Assembly (NCBI GenBank): GCA_964628285.1
Contig: CAZVNP010000016.1
Span: 1 to 56,264 of the forward strand
Reading direction: 5' to 3'
DNA: 56,264 bases
Source: JAPLDP01 sp964628285
Lineage (GTDB): Bacteria; Bacteroidota; Bacteroidia; Bacteroidales; JAGONC01
Under the pieces are notes generated by a model that did not search any database, was not told the DNA's origin, and worked only from the letters and a program-made list of their open reading frames with translations. A program made the translations under genes and the position numbers. Positions 49,512 to 56,264 of the stretch are shown here, one piece after another. Position 1 is the first letter of the stretch. Every line of letters starts with the position of its first letter.

Positions 49512-52157
49512 ATGAAAACATTAACATTCCTATTACTGATTTTATGTATGACTGCAATTAATTCCTGGTCACAGTCCTACGACCCGATAGCCAAGAAAGA
49601 GGCCATGGTCATATCGGGCGATGTGCGTTTCACTGTTCTCACACCCCGTGTCATCCGGATGGAGTGGTCGGGTGACGGGCAGTTTGAGGATCATGCCTCA
49701 CTGACATTTGTCAACAGGAACCTCCCTGTTCCCTCTTTCACCACCTCGGTTAAGAAAGGATGGCTGATTATCAGCACCGGGGTATTAACACTGAAATACC
49801 GGGAAAACAGCGGTCAATTCAATGCCAAGAACCTGACCGTCGAAGTCAGTGCCGGTGGCAAGGCTGTCACCTGGCATCCGGGTATGAAGAACAAGGGTAA
49901 TCTGTTCGGGACTGCGCGTACCCTCGATGGTTACGATGGCAATTACTCCACTTATGACAAGAAATATATGACCCTTGATCCGGGCATTCTCTCGACAGAT
50001 GGATGGGTGATGATCGATGATTCGGACCGGCCCCTGTTCGACAACTCCGCCTGGCCCTGGGTCATGCCCCGTCCCGAAAAGAGTCTGCAGGACCTGTACT
50101 TCTTTGGTTATGGGCGTGATTACAAGACCGCTTTGTATGATTTCACTCAGGTGGCCGGTAAAATACCCATGCCACCCAAATTTGCCTTCGGGGTCTGGTG
50201 GTCACGCTATTGGGCTTATACCGACGAAGAGCTCAAAGAGCTGGTCCATGAATATGACATTCATAAGATGCCCCTCGATGTCCTGGTCATCGATATGGAC
50301 TGGCACATTGTCGATAAAAAGGAATGGTACGTGGACGGTAAAAAGATAAATGACCAGGCCGGCGAATGGGCCGGATGGACTGGATATACCTGGAATACCG
50401 ACTATTTTCCTGATCCTGCAAAATTCCTGCAATGGACAAATGACAAGGATTTACATACCTGCCTCAACCTGCATCCCGCCTCAGGCATCCAGCCTTTTGA
50501 GAAAGTCTATCCTGCCTTTGCCAAAGCTATGGGCGTTGATCCGGCCACAAAAAAATACATCCCTTTCGATATTGTCGATAAGACCTTTGCCACCAATTAT
50601 TTCAAGCTGATCCTCCACCCGATGCAAAAGATGGGCATTGATTTCTGGTGGCTCGACTGGCAGCAATGGAGCACAACCAAAATAAAAGGTGTGAATCCGA
50701 CCTTTTATCTGAACTATGTTTTTTTCAGCGACATGCAGTTGCACGACACGATCAGGCCGATGATCATGCACCGTTATGGTGGTTTGGGCAACCACCGTTA
50801 TCAAATCGGTTTCTCGGGCGATACGCGCATTACGTGGCGTTCGCTGGCCTATCAGCCTTACTTCACCCTCACCGCCTCCAATGTCTGTTATGGCTACTGG
50901 AGCCATGATATCGGAGGTCATTTTCGCGGACCCGATATGGACTACCGCCAGGATCCGGAGCTGTTCACCCGCTGGGTTCAGTGGGGTGCTTTCAGCCCCG
51001 TTTTCAGGACCCATTGCACCAAAGATCCCGCTATTGAGCGCCGGTTGTGGGCCTGGCCCCTGCCTTACTATTATGCTATGCGCCGGGCCGTGAAGCTCAG
51101 GTATGCCCTCTTCCCGTACATTTACACTGCCGCCCATGAGGCTTACGAAACAGGCATCTCGTTGCTGCGACCCATGTACTATGATCATCCCGACGAGGAG
51201 AATGCTTACCTCTTCAAGGGACAGTATATGTTCGGTGATGATATCCTGGCATCACCCGTAACGAAACCTATGAACCATTACAATGACAGCCGCGACAGTC
51301 TTTATGCCACACAGAAAATATGGCTGCCCGAAGGAACCTGGATCGAATGGAACAGCGGCACATTAATGAATGGCAAGCAGATCGTCACACGCACTTTTAT
51401 GTTAAGCGATATCCCCCTGTATGTCAGGGCAGGCGCCATCATACCCATGCAGCCCCAAAAGTGCCGGATCACGGAGAAACCCGCCGATACGCTGATACTG
51501 GAAATCTTTCCCGGTGATAAAGGCAGTACTGTTGTGTATGATGACGCCGGCGATGACCAGACCTATATCAAAGGTCAATACACGCTGACGGATGTGGATT
51601 TCACCCGCGAAGGCAGGAACATGAAGATACATATCGCCCCCGTCAGGGGTTCGTTCGAAAACATGGTTACCGCCAGGGCATACGAATTGCTTCTTCCACT
51701 CACCTATCCCCCGGAGAAAGTGGAAGTGAACGGCAATGCGATGAATTACGCCTATAACATACAACCGGGTACATGGTCTTGGGACGGCAATAACATGACC
51801 ACCATAATAAGAACAGGGATGTATGACGTCAACGATGCGGTGAACCTGGATATCTCCCTGTCGGAAACGGATATCTCACTGCTTTCGGGAAAACCATTGA
51901 AAATCAGCAGGATGATGGACATCCTTAAAAGAATCAATGACCTGGAATGGCCCTACAACGGGATTTATCTGTTAGAAAATATAGCGGGCATGGCCGAGAC
52001 CGGAAACCGGATCTCCCTGAATCCCGCGATCACCAATATCAAACAGGAACTCACCGGGCTCGATCAAAAGATAACAGAGCTGATAAGCGTCATGGAACAA
52101 ATCAACGATCCGAGGTATATCCCGGTGCTAGACCTGTTAAAGACCATCGGCCAATGA
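49512..52157 (+). CDS. Glycoside hydrolase family 31 (alpha-glycosidase)
   Basis: An 881-aa exported enzyme with signal peptide (cut near NSWSQ). The GH31 N-terminal beta-sandwich is followed by the catalytic barrel with PMPPKFAFGVWWSRYWAYTD (substrate-binding entrance), DVLVIDMDWH and the nucleophile motif IDFWWLDWQQW (D382). The acid/base region is SGDTRITW (D437), followed by YWSHDIGGHFRG. The family has retaining alpha-glucosidase, alpha-xylosidase and related activities. The motif WWLDWQQ differs from the common WxDMNE, so the substrate cannot be predicted. An extra segment of about 110 residues (about 770-881) follows the C-terminal beta domains. No other carbohydrate genes are adjacent, and a T9SS tail is absent, so it is probably periplasmic. 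Confidence 0.93.
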   Translation: MKTLTFLLLILCMTAINSWSQSYDPIAKKEAMVISGDVRFTVLTPRVIRMEWSGDGQFEDHASLTFVNRNLPVPSFTTSVKKGWLIISTGVLTLKYRENSGQFNAKNLTVEVSAGGKAVTWHPGMKNKGNLFGTARTLDGYDGNYSTYDKKYMTLDPGILSTDGWVMIDDSDRPLFDNSAWPWVMPRPEKSLQDLYFFGYGRDYKTALYDFTQVAGKIPMPPKFAFGVWWSRYWAYTDEELKELVHEYDIHKMPLDVLVIDMDWHIVDKKEWYVDGKKINDQAGEWAGWTGYTWNTDYFPDPAKFLQWTNDKDLHTCLNLHPASGIQPFEKVYPAFAKAMGVDPATKKYIPFDIVDKTFATNYFKLILHPMQKMGIDFWWLDWQQWSTTKIKGVNPTFYLNYVFFSDMQLHDTIRPMIMHRYGGLGNHRYQIGFSGDTRITWRSLAYQPYFTLTASNVCYGYWSHDIGGHFRGPDMDYRQDPELFTRWVQWGAFSPVFRTHCTKDPAIERRLWAWPLPYYYAMRRAVKLRYALFPYIYTAAHEAYETGISLLRPMYYDHPDEENAYLFKGQYMFGDDILASPVTKPMNHYNDSRDSLYATQKIWLPEGTWIEWNSGTLMNGKQIVTRTFMLSDIPLYVRAGAIIPMQPQKCRITEKPADTLILEIFPGDKGSTVVYDDAGDDQTYIKGQYTLTDVDFTREGRNMKIHIAPVRGSFENMVTARAYELLLPLTYPPEKVEVNGNAMNYAYNIQPGTWSWDGNNMTTIIRTGMYDVNDAVNLDISLSETDISLLSGKPLKISRMMDILKRINDLEWPYNGIYLLENIAGMAETGNRISLNPAITNIKQELTGLDQKITELISVMEQINDPRYIPVLDLLKTIGQ

Positions 52158-52221
52158 TACTCCGTGATGCTATAAAACCTGGCGTGACAATTATCGTCTT
52201 TTTCAAGATCAGTAACCATTC

Positions 52222-52559
52222 ATGAAGAAATCGATCCTCATCATCAACGCCCTCGGGCCCTGCCTGGTCGTAAGTACCTTTCTTCCAATGCTGATAAGGG
52301 ACAAAGCCAGGGTCATCAATATCAGCAGCGAAAGCGTCAGACTGCCGGCATTGTTTCAGCCTTACCAAATCACCAAAATAGCCCTTGAAGCTATACGACC
52401 ACCATCAGGCAGGAACTGGTCCTGAAGGGCGTCAGGATCATCCTCATCCGGGCGGGAGCCATGAAAACAGGTCTCCTGAATGGCGTCAGCAGTATCACCA
52501 ATCCGGTGAAGGGTTCCGTTTTTAAAGAGGAATTTGAGCGTTGTTCGAAGGAGTGTTAA
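52222..52559 (+). pseudogene. Fragment of a short-chain dehydrogenase/reductase (SDR) gene
   Basis: The frame from 52222 reads INALGPCLVVSTFLPML, then ARVINISSESV and FQPYQITKIALEA. These correspond to the N-x-x-G, ISS and YxxxK catalytic blocks of classical SDR enzymes. The Rossmann TGxxxGIG segment upstream is gone. After ALEA the frame changes and continues as TTTIRQELVLKGVRIILIRAG, matching the family's next block, then reaches a stop (52557-52559). A truncated start plus a frameshift make it a pseudogene. Nothing else is recognised in the 460 bp between GH31 and the methyltransferase. Confidence 0.8.
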
Positions 52560-52619
52560 AAAGAAAACTGGGCAACAAGAGGGCTTAGGGATGCCAAGTC
52601 ACACATGGCGGGTCTCTTC

Positions 52620-53807
52620 CTAATCCACACGGCATAGCAATCCCTTCAGGTACCGGCCTTCAGGAAAATTAAGGGCGACAGGGTGATCGGCGGCCTGGCT
52701 GAGATAAGCGATGACCTGCACGTCACGGCCGGCGTCCAGGGCCGCGCCGGCGACTATTTTCTGAAAAAGGATGTCATTTACCAGGCCTGAACAGGAGAAG
52801 GTGAAAAGAAAGCCCCCGGGTCGTAATAATTTCAGCGCCAGGAGGTTGATATCCTTATATCCGCGGAGGCCTTTATCCATCTGCTGCATGGAGCTCACGA
52901 ATTTGGGCGGGTCGAGCACCACCACATCGAATTGCCGTGCGCTGTCCCTGAACAGCCTCAGAACCTGGAAGACATCACCGGTCCTGTTCTCCATCACACC
53001 CGAAGGAATCCCGTTGAGAGAAGCATTTTTCTCAGCCAGGTTCAGAGCCTCCCCGCTGCTGTCGACATTGATGACTGCGGCGGCGCCGCCTTTCAATGCG
53101 GCCAGCCCGAATCCCCCGGAATAGCTGAAACAGTTGAGCACGTCGGCATGCTCCGTATAACCGGTTATATGAGCACGGTTGTCGCGCTGGTCCAAATAAA
53201 ACCCGGTCTTATGACCGTTCAGGATATCGACGAGATAATGAATGCCATTTTCATGTATTTCAACCATTGGCGGTGGCATTTCACCCGACAAAAGCCCTTT
53301 CACGGGAAGGAGTCCTTCCTTGTGGCGGACGTCTGCGTCGGACCGCTCATAGACAGTGTTTCCCGGAAATATATCCTCAAGACAACTGACGATGGCCATT
53401 TTCCAATATTCAGCCCCGGCCGATAAGAACTGGCAGACCAGAAAATCACCGTAACGGTCGACGATCAACCCCGGCAGGGCATCCGACTCGGCATTGACCA
53501 GGCGGTATGCCGTTGTCACCGATGACAAATGCAAGTCGGTCCTGACTTTCACAGCCTTTTCCATCCTATGAAGAAAGAAATCACGGTTTACTTCAGCCTC
53601 TTCATCGAACGACCATATGCGCAGCCGTATCTGTGACTGTGGCGACCAGGCGCCCCGGGCCAGCCAACGGCCGTCGGAAGCGTGCACAGCGACCGTCTCA
53701 CCCGTCACTGCCACGTCGTCCATCCGTGCCACGGCACCCGAAAAAATCCATGGATGCCGTCGTAACAACGATTCTTCCCTGCCCGGTTTCAAAATGACTT
53801 TAGCCAT
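52620..53807 (-). CDS. RlmI-like rRNA cytosine methyltransferase (PUA + SAM-MTase)
   Basis: Started at MAKVILKPGREESLLRRHPW (53807); the in-frame extension to 53852 overlaps the TrmH-like gene and lacks homology. The N-terminal PUA domain (about 1-75) and an adjacent EEHAD-like domain bind RNA. The Rossmann methyltransferase shows VLNCFSYSGGFGLAALKGG (SAM site) and FDVVVLDPPKF (catalytic DPP). E. coli RlmI methylates 23S rRNA C1962; this homologue is of the same class, but the target is inferred. It lies 16 bp after the TrmH gene on the same strand. Confidence 0.9.
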   Translation of the reverse strand: MAKVILKPGREESLLRRHPWIFSGAVARMDDVAVTGETVAVHASDGRWLARGAWSPQSQIRLRIWSFDEEAEVNRDFFLHRMEKAVKVRTDLHLSSVTTAYRLVNAESDALPGLIVDRYGDFLVCQFLSAGAEYWKMAIVSCLEDIFPGNTVYERSDADVRHKEGLLPVKGLLSGEMPPPMVEIHENGIHYLVDILNGHKTGFYLDQRDNRAHITGYTEHADVLNCFSYSGGFGLAALKGGAAAVINVDSSGEALNLAEKNASLNGIPSGVMENRTGDVFQVLRLFRDSARQFDVVVLDPPKFVSSMQQMDKGLRGYKDINLLALKLLRPGGFLFTFSCSGLVNDILFQKIVAGAALDAGRDVQVIAYLSQAADHPVALNFPEGRYLKGLLCRVD

Positions 53808-53823
53808 AACACACACGTCATAG

Positions 53824-54621
53824 TTAAAAACCTCTTTGCTTCCTGGCTTCATAAATGATGACGGCGGCGGCTGTCGACACGTTCATCGAGTCGATCTTAC
53901 CCAGCATGGGGATTTTAATCCCTGCATCGGCATGCTTTATCCACACCCCCGTCAGCCCCGTCGATTCGGTTCCCATAACGATGGCCGACGGCCGGTGATA
54001 GTCCACTTGATGGTAGAATGTAGCGCCTTCGAGGGTGGCGGCATAGATAGCCACGCCATGGTCTTTCAGCCACCGGATAACCACCGGCGAATCTGCGACG
54101 GCAACCCGGTTGGTGAAAAGACATCCGATGCTTGAGCGCACGACGTTGGGATTGTAAACATCCGTCTGGGTGTCGCAGATGATGACGGCATCGAGCGCCG
54201 CCGCATCAGCCGTGCGTAAGATGGCGCCAAGGTTACCGGGTTTCTCCACCTTCTCCAGAACGACCATCAGGGGATTGTCAGCAACTTTCAGATTGTCCAG
54301 TGCCAGATCCTTTTGCACGGCCACAGCGACGATGCCGCCGCTCTCACGACGGTAAACCAGCGTATTGAAGAGCTCCCTCTCCACCTCGTAACGTTCACAA
54401 CCCGCCGGCAGCTGCGATAAATACTGAGCCGTCTTATCTGCCGGCAACAGACCGGGACAGTAAAACAGAGAGGTGATCTCATAGCCTGCGGCCAGCGCCA
54501 GGGCGGTTTCCTTAGTGCCCTCGATGATAAAAAGACCCGACCTTTTACGCTCATGGCTTTTCTGCAAAGCCCTGAGCCATTTGATGCGGGGATTTTTGGC
54601 GCTGGAAATGGAGGTGGTCAT
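53824..54621 (-). CDS. TrmH/SpoU-family RNA 2'-O-methyltransferase
   Basis: A 265-aa protein with a substrate-binding N-terminal domain (about 10-100) and the SPOUT methyltransferase domain. Motif 1 has NLGAILRTADA (N130, R136), motif 2 GTESTGL, and motif 3 IPMLGKIDSMNVSTAAAVIIYE, all intact. Such enzymes 2'-O-methylate ribose in 23S rRNA (RlmB-like) or tRNA; the target is not readable. It is followed 16 bp later by the RlmI-like gene. A palindrome lies 16-39 bp before its start. Confidence 0.92.
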   Translation of the reverse strand: MTTSISSAKNPRIKWLRALQKSHERKRSGLFIIEGTKETALALAAGYEITSLFYCPGLLPADKTAQYLSQLPAGCERYEVERELFNTLVYRRESGGIVAVAVQKDLALDNLKVADNPLMVVLEKVEKPGNLGAILRTADAAALDAVIICDTQTDVYNPNVVRSSIGCLFTNRVAVADSPVVIRWLKDHGVAIYAATLEGATFYHQVDYHRPSAIVMGTESTGLTGVWIKHADAGIKIPMLGKIDSMNVSTAAAVIIYEARKQRGF

Positions 54622-54636
54622 CCTGCAGTCTGATAA

Positions 54637-54660
54637 GTACTTTTATTTCATCAAAAGTAC
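54637..54660. promoter_or_regulatory. 8-bp perfect palindrome in the divergent promoter region
   Basis: GTACTTTT (54637-54644) and AAAAGTAC (54653-54660) are a perfect inverted repeat with an 8-bp spacer between the divergent TrmH-like and methyltransferase genes. On the minus strand TACTTTTG (54659-54652) inside it matches the -7 box TAnnTTTG, suggesting promoter/operator overlap. Confidence 0.4.
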
Positions 54661-54710
54661 GTCAATTTAACTATATTTACAGCACGTATCCCCCTTTTGA
54701 ACCGACAACG

Positions 54711-55607
54711 ATGTACAGTCTCCTCACTCCCCTGCCGTGGCCGGATTATGAGCTCATCGATGCGGGCGGCTCCGAGAAGCTCGAGCGCTTCGGGAGCTAT
54801 GTCCTCTGCCGGCCCGAACCGCAGGCTCTGTGGGATAAAGGATTGTCACAGGCCGAGTGGGAACAAAGGATCACTGCACGTTATATCCGTAAAAAAGAGC
54901 ATGACGGCTCCATGAGCCCTGTCGACCGTGGTGAATGGCAGCGCAGGCAGGGCATGCCCGATCACTGGTTCATAACGTATCAATACAAAGACATGACATT
55001 GAAACTGAGGCTGGCGTTGACCTCATCAGGACATATCGGTGTATTTCCCGAGCAGGCCGTCAACTGGACCTATATTTATGACCATCTGACCGGGAAGAAA
55101 GACCATGAGATGCGCATCCTCAATCTCTTTGCATATACCGGCGCAGCCTCTCTCGTCGCCCGTTTCTGTGGCGCGGCCGTCACCCATGTCGACTCCGTCA
55201 GGCAGACCGTCAACTGGTCGCATGCCAACATGGATGCCAACGGCCTCAGCGATATCCGGTGGGTGGTGGAGGATGCCCTGAAGTTCGTCAGACGTGAGGC
55301 GGCACGCGGTAACAGGTACCATGGCATCATCATGGATCCGCCGGCCTACGGACGCGGTCCGGCAGGCGAAAAATGGACCTTTGAAGTAGGCATCAACGAG
55401 CTCATTAAATTATCGGGTAAGCTGCTGCATGATGAGGACAGCTTCTGCATCATTAACTTTTATTCGCTGGGCTTATCGGCCCTGGTGGTCAGCAACATTG
55501 TGCGTCAGGTGTTTCACATCACCGACCCCGAAACAGGCGAGTTCTATATCAACTCCACGTCAGGTTTTAAACTGCCGCTGGGCACTTTTCTGAGATTTAA
55601 AAGATGA
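54711..55607 (+). CDS. Class I SAM-dependent methyltransferase (Methyltrans_SAM type)
   Basis: A 298-aa protein matching the PF10672-type RNA methyltransferases related to RlmI/RlmK. SAM-binding segment LNLFAYTGAASLVARFCGA, acidic loop THVDSVRQTVNW and catalytic MDPPAYGRGP (about residue 210) are intact. It probably methylates rRNA, but the target is unknown. It is divergent from the TrmH-like gene, so three RNA-methyltransferase-type genes lie within 3 kb. Confidence 0.9.
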   Translation: MYSLLTPLPWPDYELIDAGGSEKLERFGSYVLCRPEPQALWDKGLSQAEWEQRITARYIRKKEHDGSMSPVDRGEWQRRQGMPDHWFITYQYKDMTLKLRLALTSSGHIGVFPEQAVNWTYIYDHLTGKKDHEMRILNLFAYTGAASLVARFCGAAVTHVDSVRQTVNWSHANMDANGLSDIRWVVEDALKFVRREAARGNRYHGIIMDPPAYGRGPAGEKWTFEVGINELIKLSGKLLHDEDSFCIINFYSLGLSALVVSNIVRQVFHITDPETGEFYINSTSGFKLPLGTFLRFKR

Positions 55608-55663
55608 TGGGAAAGGATTGGGGATAGGGACTGAACATTGAATGTTCGTCAATGAGTGAAAAA

Positions 55664-55727
55664 GGGACTCCATCCACCTGCATGGTAACATCTTTTTTCC
55701 GCTATCTGTTTGAGTGGATGGAGTCCC
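55664..55727. repeat. 14-bp perfect inverted repeat between convergent genes
   Basis: GGGACTCCATCCAC (55664-55677) and GTGGATGGAGTCCC (55714-55727) are exact inverse copies around a 36-nt loop. It lies between the methyltransferase stop (55607) and the convergent T9SS gene (ending at 55765), so it may terminate both transcripts; there is no U-run. A mobile-element end is less likely, with no transposase seen. Confidence 0.55.
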
Positions 55728-55764
55728 ATCCGGAGTGGCGAAGATGCACCTTGAGTGCTCCCGC

Positions 55765-56264
55765 TCACTTCAGCAGAATAATCTTCTTCACATCTTTCCG
55801 CTCATTGTTTACCTCAAGAGAGCAATAATAAATTCCTTCCGGAAGATTCTGTGGTGTAAAAGTTATCCGTTGTTCACCTGATTCAACGTAATGATCATAA
55901 GGTACCGCCACCAGGGCACCCAGGAGGTTATAGACTTTCACCGAAACCTGGGCGGCCACAGGAACACGGAAGATAATACCGGTGCTTTCCCTGAAAGGAT
56001 TCGGGAAATTCTGAATCAGGTCGGAAGCAGTTATCTCCTTGTTGATCATGTTTTGATCCTGATGCTGATTGTCATACCTCTTAAACAGCAAATCGATCAG
56101 ATAGTCCCTGTTCTTCTCATAGGCCTGACGTGAAACGGGCTTATATTCAGGGTAACGCCCGATGTACGATGATGAGCGGCTACCGCCGTTTTCCATCAGC
56201 ATATAGGTGTATCCCAGATCAATTACGGCAAATATCGAATCTTCAAAACTTGGGGGATTCTCGA
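55765..56264 (-). CDS. C-terminal part of a T9SS-exported protein (type A tail, partial)
   Basis: The frame is open through the right edge (…ENPPSFEDSIFAVIDLGY TYM…), so the N-terminus is missing; the Met at 56202 is internal. The visible 166 residues end in a type A T9SS sorting domain: NFPNPFRESTGIIFRVPVA, then VKVYNLLGALVA, and EGIYYCSLEVNNERKDVKKI with a final ILLK. The part before the tail (RKNRDYLIDLLFKRYDNQHQ-like, helical) shows no family I recognise. The protein would be secreted and processed by T9SS; its catalytic or binding part lies outside the window. Confidence 0.85.
   Translation of the reverse strand, partial: ENPPSFEDSIFAVIDLGYTYMLMENGGSRSSSYIGRYPEYKPVSRQAYEKNRDYLIDLLFKRYDNQHQDQNMINKEITASDLIQNFPNPFRESTGIIFRVPVAAQVSVKVYNLLGALVAVPYDHYVESGEQRITFTPQNLPEGIYYCSLEVNNERKDVKKIILLK

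Noticed and set aside
55664..55727. Insertion-sequence ends
   Set aside because: The inverted repeat encloses only 36 nt, with no target-site duplication or transposase nearby.

Overview
The window looks like a chromosomal piece of a Bacteroidota bacterium, probably a free-living anaerobe or microaerophile. The reasons are several secreted proteins with type IX secretion (T9SS) C-terminal signals, two TonB-dependent receptors, a GWxTD protein, a flavodiiron protein, and promoters of the form TTG-N19/20-TAnnTTTG. No species can be named from the sequence alone. There is no CRISPR array, transposase, phage gene or plasmid gene that I can recognise.

Left part (1-10,864). A minus-strand GT-C/TPR membrane protein runs off the left edge and is followed by tRNA-Ser(UGA). 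A plus-strand series then encodes a GWxTD lipoprotein-like secreted protein, an LpxL-type acyltransferase, a GT2 glycosyltransferase and a DUF434 protein. Next comes a TPP riboswitch with its promoter, controlling a TonB-dependent receptor that is therefore probably a thiamin importer. A lipid-anchored peptidase C26 homologue and a flavodiiron protein follow.

Middle part (10,875-41,736). About 31 kb is read entirely from the minus strand. It holds a small beta-barrel protein, Tex, and a 15-kb block of large T9SS-exported proteins: two with type B (gliding-motility-associated) tails and three with type A tails. One more member of this block is a decayed paralogue carrying a large deletion and frameshifts. 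Then comes a surface-glycan operon (GT4, a formyltransferase/GINT1-like fusion, a flippase and a TPR protein), a Crp/Fnr regulator, a complete nickel uptake operon (nikR-cbiM-cbiN-cbiQ-cbiO, with every recognised Ni ligand conserved and a palindrome over the nikR promoter), and a FadL-type porin. Low-complexity Bacteroidota-type intergenic repeats lie in this part.

Right part (41,923-56,264). It starts with a broken marC remnant, a small DUF2007-like protein, an SPFH protein, CstA and an RRM RNA-binding protein. An unrecognised small secreted protein is paired with a heme/siderophore-type TonB receptor. A GH31 alpha-glycosidase, a broken short-chain dehydrogenase and three RNA-methyltransferase-type genes follow, and a T9SS protein runs off the right edge.

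I did not find a clearly new defence or mobile system. The observations most worth checking are the nickel operon's operator layout, the riboswitch-driven receptor, the formyltransferase fusion with Ser at the usual catalytic Asn, and three decaying genes (T9SS paralogue, marC, SDR).
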